From Opacimonas immobilis (lineage in GTDB: Bacteria > Pseudomonadota > Gammaproteobacteria > Enterobacterales > Alteromonadaceae), in assembly GCF_048282545.1 (NCBI RefSeq), contig NZ_CP182485.1, positions 1,302,001 to 1,366,000 of the forward strand: 64,000 nucleotides of DNA, written 5' to 3'. This document shows positions 59,630 to 64,000 of this stretch, one piece after another (the stretch's first letter is position 1; each line of letters starts with the position of its first letter). A program made the translations under genes and the position numbers. The notes beneath the pieces were generated by a model. That model was not told where the DNA came from. It searched no databases and was given only the letters and a program-made list of their open reading frames with translations.

Positions 59630-62443
59630 ATGACCGATTATAAAGCAACACTAAATTTACCTGAAACGCCTTTTCCGATGCGTGGTAACCTTGCTCAACG
59701 TGAGCCGAAAATGCTCAAAGAGTGGACTGAGAAAAAACTCTACCAAAAAATTCGAGAAGCGCGTCAGGGGCAAACACCATTTGTATTGCATGACGGTCCT
59801 CCGTATGCCAACGGTGATATTCATATCGGTCATGCGGTCAATAAGATCCTCAAAGACATTATCGTAAAAGCCAAAACCTTGAGCGGTTTTGACGCACCGT
59901 ACGTACCAGGTTGGGATTGTCATGGTTTGCCAATTGAGCTGCAAGTCGAAAAGAAAGTCGGCAAGCCAGGCCACAAAGTCAGCGCGGCTGATTTTCGAGA
60001 AAAATGTCGAGCGTATGCAGAGCGACAGATAGAAGGGCAAAAACGCGATTTTGTGCGCTTGGGTGTGTTAGGTGAGTGGAATAAACCATACAAAACCATG
60101 GACTTTTCCTCCGAAGCCAACATTATCCGTGCTCTAGGCAAAATTACTGAATCGGGGCATTTGCGTAAAGGATTTAAACCTGTGCATTGGTGTACCGATT
60201 GTGGCTCAGCTTTGGCAGAGGCTGAAGTTGAGTATAAAGATAAAGTATCACCTGCGATAGATGTGCGTTACCTTGTGAAAGATACGGCAACCGCGGCCAA
60301 TGCGTTTAATGTGAGTAACGCAGAGTTGGTCAATGCCTATGTGGTGATTTGGACCACCACGCCTTGGACCATTCCAGCGAGTCGAGCCGTCTCAATACAC
60401 CCTGAGCTGACCTATGCCTTAGTCCAAATAGCAGATGCCAAATTAGTCTTAGCCGAAGATTTGGTTGAAGATTGTATGCAGCGCTATGGTATTACAGAGT
60501 ATGAAGTGGTCGCCACTACTCAAGGTAATGGCTTGAAACAACTTGAATTAGCGCATCCATATTTGGATTTGGTTGTGCCTGTCATTTGCGGTGATCATGT
60601 AACCACCGAATCAGGCACAGGTTGTGTACACACTGCACCGGCACATGGTGTGGATGACTTTAATGTTGGCAAAGAATATGGCATTGAAGTATACAACCCC
60701 GTTGGTGGCAACGGTGTCTATTTAGAAGATACGCCTCTTTTTGCTGGTCAGCATGTGTTTAAGGCAAACCAGCCTATTGTTGAGCATCTAGAGTCTGTAG
60801 GTGCGTTGCAATTTCAGGCGAAATATGAGCATAGCTATCCGCATTGCTGGCGCCACAAAACGCCTATTATTTTCCGGGCAACGCCACAGTGGTTCATCTC
60901 GATGGATGACAATGGTTTGCGCGACGCATCACTTGAAGAAATCAAACAGACACAATGGATCCCTGAATGGGGCGAGCAACGCATTTCCACCATGGTTGAA
61001 GGCCGTCCAGATTGGTGTATTTCACGTCAGCGCACTTGGGGTGTCCCGATTGCACTGTATATTCACAAGCAAACAGGAGATATCCATCCGCGAAGTGCTG
61101 AACTGATTGAGCAAGTTGCCCAAGCCGTTGAGCAAAAAGGCATCCAAGCTTGGTGGGATATGGATGATACTGCATTGCTTGGCGCGGAAGCTGAGCACTA
61201 CGAAAAAGTTACTGATACTTTAGATGTGTGGTTTGATTCAGGGGTAACCCATCACTTTGTTGTGGATTGTCGCGACGATATTCCGGCGTCTGCGGATTTG
61301 TACTTGGAAGGTTCTGACCAACATCGTGGTTGGTTCATGTCATCTCTCATGTCATCGGTTGCTATGCACGGCCATGCTCCGTACAAACAAGTATTAACGC
61401 ATGGTTTCACAGTGGATGCGCAAGGTCGCAAGATGTCAAAATCTTTAGGCAATGTCGTAGCACCACAAGAAGTCTTCAACAAGTACGGTGCAGATATTTT
61501 GCGTTTATGGGTGGCATCGACCGATTATCGAGGTGAGATGACCGTATCTGATGAAATTTTAAAGCGCGCTGCAGATGCTTATCGTCGTGTGCGTAATACG
61601 GCTCGCTTCTTACTGGCCAACCTCAATGGTTTTAACCCAGCAACCGATATGGTCGCCGATGCTGAATTGATTGCACTTGACGCATGGGCAGTTGGTAAAA
61701 CCAAAACCGTTCAGGATGAGATTTTAGCTGCTTACGATCGCTATGACATGCTAGTTGTCGCACAAAAACTCGTACAGTTCTGTTCTGTCGATATGGGTTC
61801 GTTTTATTTAGATGTCATTAAAGATCGTCAATACACAGCAAAAGCGGATGGTCTAGCTAGACGTTCGTGTCAAACGGCTTTGTATCATATTGCACAAGCT
61901 TTGGTGCGCTGGATGGCTCCAGTGTGCAGTTTTACGGCTCAAGAAATTTGGGATGAGCTCAAAACCGCGCAAGATGATGAATTTATCTTTACCCAAAATT
62001 GGTATGCCGCATGGCCACAGCTTTCCGAGCAGACGCAATTTGATGATGCGTTCTGGGCATCCGTATTAGATGTAAAAGTGGCTGTGAATGGTGCGCTAGA
62101 GATTGCGCGAAAAGAACAAGGCATCGGAAGTTCGCTCGAAGCTCAAGTGACTTTGTATGTCTCGGATGAATTAGTAGAAATATTATCCCGCCTAGAGGAC
62201 GAGTTGCGGTTTGTGACTATCACATCCAAAGCACAAGTTAAATCATTAGCTGATAAGCCTACGAATGCTCAAGAGACCGCGAATAAAGGACTGTTTGTCC
62301 TTGTCGAACAAGCCAGTGGCAATAAATGTGTGCGTTGCTGGCACTATCGAGATGATGTTGGTACTGACGACACTCATCCAGAACTATGCGGTCGATGTAT
62401 AACCAATGTCGATGGCGAAGGTGAGACCAGACAATATGCGTAA
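59630..62443 (+). CDS. ileS: Isoleucyl-tRNA synthetase
   Basis: Class I synthetase with a CP1 editing domain that clears Val-tRNA-Ile. The 937-residue protein has HIGH as HIGHAVNKIL (about 67-76), the editing site region WTTTPWTIPASRA, KMSKS as GRKMSKSLGN (about 602-611) and a C-terminal zinc finger (CVRCWHYRD ... CGRCITNV). I start at the ATG at 59630 (MTDYKATLNLPETPFPMRG), as in E. coli, with GGA 9 bases upstream. The lspA start overlaps its stop. Confidence 0.97.
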   Translation: MTDYKATLNLPETPFPMRGNLAQREPKMLKEWTEKKLYQKIREARQGQTPFVLHDGPPYANGDIHIGHAVNKILKDIIVKAKTLSGFDAPYVPGWDCHGLPIELQVEKKVGKPGHKVSAADFREKCRAYAERQIEGQKRDFVRLGVLGEWNKPYKTMDFSSEANIIRALGKITESGHLRKGFKPVHWCTDCGSALAEAEVEYKDKVSPAIDVRYLVKDTATAANAFNVSNAELVNAYVVIWTTTPWTIPASRAVSIHPELTYALVQIADAKLVLAEDLVEDCMQRYGITEYEVVATTQGNGLKQLELAHPYLDLVVPVICGDHVTTESGTGCVHTAPAHGVDDFNVGKEYGIEVYNPVGGNGVYLEDTPLFAGQHVFKANQPIVEHLESVGALQFQAKYEHSYPHCWRHKTPIIFRATPQWFISMDDNGLRDASLEEIKQTQWIPEWGEQRISTMVEGRPDWCISRQRTWGVPIALYIHKQTGDIHPRSAELIEQVAQAVEQKGIQAWWDMDDTALLGAEAEHYEKVTDTLDVWFDSGVTHHFVVDCRDDIPASADLYLEGSDQHRGWFMSSLMSSVAMHGHAPYKQVLTHGFTVDAQGRKMSKSLGNVVAPQEVFNKYGADILRLWVASTDYRGEMTVSDEILKRAADAYRRVRNTARFLLANLNGFNPATDMVADAELIALDAWAVGKTKTVQDEILAAYDRYDMLVVAQKLVQFCSVDMGSFYLDVIKDRQYTAKADGLARRSCQTALYHIAQALVRWMAPVCSFTAQEIWDELKTAQDDEFIFTQNWYAAWPQLSEQTQFDDAFWASVLDVKVAVNGALEIARKEQGIGSSLEAQVTLYVSDELVEILSRLEDELRFVTITSKAQVKSLADKPTNAQETANKGLFVLVEQASGNKCVRCWHYRDDVGTDDTHPELCGRCITNVDGEGETRQYA

Positions 62444-62936
62444 ACTCTTTAGTGAGAGCGGATTGCGATTTATTTGGATTGCTCTGTTGGGTTTGATGAT
62501 TGATCAAGTCACCAAGCAGATGATTGTGGCGAACTTTGATTTGTATGAATCTATCCAAGTGACGGGGTTTTTTAATCTTACTTATGTGCGCAACTATGGC
62601 GCAGCATTTAGTTTTTTGCATGATGCAGGAGGGTGGCAGCGTTACTTTTTTACAGCAATCGCCTGGATTGTGAGCGTTGTTATTATTTGGTGGTTATATC
62701 AATCTCCCAAGTCGCAAAGATTATTGCCAGTTGCGTTTTGTTTTATCTTAGGCGGAGCGATTGGCAATGTAATCGATAGAATGGTCCACGGTTACGTGAT
62801 CGATTTTTTAGATTTTTATATAGGTAGTTATCATTGGCCAGCTTTTAATATTGCAGATAGTGTGATTTTTATTGGGGCAGGATTGTTAATCGTCGATATG
62901 TTTGTCAATAAGGAAGAAGCAAATGAGCAATCTTAG
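62436..62936 (+). CDS. lspA: Lipoprotein signal peptidase II
   Basis: LspA removes signal peptides from prolipoproteins after lipidation; several lipoproteins (BamB, PilW, the M28 peptidase) are encoded in this window. The 166-residue four-TM protein has the conserved RNYGAAFSFL and the catalytic Asp pair in GNVIDRMVHGYVIDFLDFY and FNIADSVIF. The ATG at 62436 overlaps the ileS stop (ATGCGTAA). It overlaps fkpB by 14 bases. Confidence 0.96.
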   Translation: MRKLFSESGLRFIWIALLGLMIDQVTKQMIVANFDLYESIQVTGFFNLTYVRNYGAAFSFLHDAGGWQRYFFTAIAWIVSVVIIWWLYQSPKSQRLLPVAFCFILGGAIGNVIDRMVHGYVIDFLDFYIGSYHWPAFNIADSVIFIGAGLLIVDMFVNKEEANEQS

Positions 62937-63366
62937 TATTGTCGAAAACAGCGAAGTGATTTTGCACTTCGATTTGAAGTTAGAAGATGGCTCGGCGGCG
63001 GATAGCACTAGAGTCAATAATAAGCCTGCTAAGATGGTTATGGGCGATGGTTCATTGACCCCAAATTTTGAAAAGTGTTTGCTTGGTTTGAAAAAAGGTG
63101 AAAAGGCATCATTTACCTTGCCGGCTAATGATGCGTTTGGCATGCCTAATCCGGATAATATTTATCATGTTGACCGCTCCAAGTTTGATGCGTCTATGGA
63201 ACTCAAAGAAGGTATGATCATGGGCTTTGCTCAGCCGGATGGTTCGGAGCTTCCTGGTATTATCAGAGCGGTAGAAGGCTTATCGGTGACGGTTGATTTT
63301 AATCACCCCCTGGCGGGACAGACAGTGATTTTTGATGTTGAAATCATTGATGTGATTAACTCATAG
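62923..63366 (+). CDS. fkpB: FKBP-type peptidyl-prolyl cis-trans isomerase FkpB (SlpA)
   Basis: A 147-residue SlpA-type FKBP with an inserted chaperone flap. Visible are EVILHFDLKLEDGSAADSTR near the N-terminus and the FKBP core NFEKCLLGLKKGEKASFTLP, then the terminal HPLAGQTVIFDVEIIDV. The ATG at 62923 has a good AAGGAAG ribosome site 6 bases away and lies inside the lspA 3' end. In E. coli it has the same place, between lspA and ispH. Confidence 0.95.
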   Translation: MSNLSIVENSEVILHFDLKLEDGSAADSTRVNNKPAKMVMGDGSLTPNFEKCLLGLKKGEKASFTLPANDAFGMPNPDNIYHVDRSKFDASMELKEGMIMGFAQPDGSELPGIIRAVEGLSVTVDFNHPLAGQTVIFDVEIIDVINS

Positions 63367-63389
63367 TTAAACATAAAAGGATGAATGTG

Positions 63390-64000
63390 ATGCAGATCCA
63401 ATTAGCAAACCCCCGAGGTTTTTGTGCTGGTGTTGACCGAGCTATCACGATTGTAGAACGCGCCTTAGAGATGTTTCCGCATCCCATCTATGTGCGTCAC
63501 GAGGTTGTCCATAATAAATTTGTTGTGGATGGTCTTAAGGCTAAAGGCGCGGTATTTGTTGCGGAACTCGATCAAGTACCAGATGACTCGATAGTGATTT
63601 TTTCTGCTCATGGGGTCTCCCAGGCGGTGCGCAAAGAAGCCGATAGACGAGGGCTTAAGGTATTCGATGCAACCTGTCCATTAGTCACCAAAGTGCATAT
63701 GGAGGTTACTCGAGCAAGCAAGCGCGGAACGGAATGTATTTTGATTGGTCACAAGGGCCATCCCGAAGTAGAAGGTACCATGGGGCAGTATGACAATCCC
63801 AATGGTGGTATTTATTTGGTTGAAACCGCAGAAGACGCTCGTGCACTACAAGTCAAAAATCCAGATGATTTGTACTATTGCTCACAAACAACGTTATCGG
63901 TCGATGATACTGCCGATGTCATTGATGCCCTGCGCGAAACCTTTCCAAAGATCGATGGCCCGCGTAAAGACGATATCTGTTATGCGACGCAAAATCGCCA
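63390..64000 (+). CDS. ispH: 4-hydroxy-3-methylbut-2-enyl diphosphate reductase (5' part)
   Basis: IspH converts HMBPP to IPP and DMAPP, the last step of the non-mevalonate pathway. About 203 residues are visible before the window ends. Cluster ligands Cys12 (RGFCAGVDRA) and Cys96 (DATCPLVTKVH) are present, as are the substrate motifs RHEVVHN and GHKGHPEVEGT; the third Cys lies beyond or near the edge. I start at the ATG at 63390 (MQIQLANPRGF) with AAAGG 9 bases upstream; an in-frame ATG at 63381 touches that ribosome site. Confidence 0.96.
   Translation, partial: MQIQLANPRGFCAGVDRAITIVERALEMFPHPIYVRHEVVHNKFVVDGLKAKGAVFVAELDQVPDDSIVIFSAHGVSQAVRKEADRRGLKVFDATCPLVTKVHMEVTRASKRGTECILIGHKGHPEVEGTMGQYDNPNGGIYLVETAEDARALQVKNPDDLYYCSQTTLSVDDTADVIDALRETFPKIDGPRKDDICYATQNR

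Overview
The window is 64 kb of a gammaproteobacterial chromosome, most likely from the Alteromonadales (Alteromonas/Glaciecola-type relatives). This rests on gene order and protein similarity recalled from memory; the genus cannot be fixed from the sequence alone. Most of it is conserved housekeeping DNA in blocks that are also collinear in Escherichia coli.

Layout. (1) 1-3256, minus strand: a four-gene accessory module of a two-TM potassium channel with a TrkA-like regulatory domain, a DUF350 membrane protein, a YgiB-like lipoprotein and a YgiC-type ATP-grasp ligase (cut by the window start). (2) 3554-9051: queA-tgt-yajC-secD-secF, with convergent suhB. (3) 10085-17004: trmJ-cysE, then iscR-iscS-iscU-iscA-hscB-hscA-fdx behind a promoter carrying two tandem IscR-type sites. 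(4) 17095-31101: ndk, rlmN, pilW, rodZ, ispG, hisS, yfgM, bamB, der, divergent xseA, guaB, guaA. (5) 31187-36077, minus strand: pldA, proS, trmO, a DUF1415 gene and folD. (6) 36188-44839: a tRNA cluster (Pro-Arg ... His-Leu-Pro) split by about 8 kb of accessory DNA. (7) 44969-53382: tig-clpP-clpX-lon-hupB-ppiD. (8) 53500-56748, minus strand: a small membrane protein, a Na/Pi cotransporter homologue, a secreted M28 peptidase and rpsT. (9) 56930-64000: murJ-ribF-ileS-lspA-fkpB-ispH (cut by the window end).

The most interesting part is the split tRNA cluster. Between tRNA-Arg and tRNA-His lie an HlyD-type adaptor, a 57-residue peptide with a textbook double-glycine leader, an AT-rich CPBP-family membrane protein (immunity candidate), a C39 peptidase-ABC transporter with an intact Cys/His/Asp triad, and, convergent to these, two multi-TM histidine kinases. 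One kinase has the phosphoacceptor His; the other has Asn at that position. No response regulator is nearby. The simplest reading is a microcin/class II bacteriocin-like system. A secreted-peptide signalling system read by the kinase pair is a second, more speculative reading. Next to tRNA-Arg is a 20-base copy of the tRNA 3' end, 159 bp downstream, at the end of a palindrome-rich stretch that looks tRNA-derived. The two tRNA-Pro genes flanking the cluster are identical.

The housekeeping blocks are functionally coherent: cysteine synthesis (cysE) beside Fe-S assembly (isc), with Fe-S clients (ispG, rlmN, ispH) in the same window; Sec accessory factors; envelope assembly (bamB, yfgM, rodZ, murJ, lspA, ppiD); and cytosolic protein quality control (tig, clpPX, lon with a sigma32-like promoter). 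No insertion sequence, CRISPR array, rRNA or phage gene was seen.
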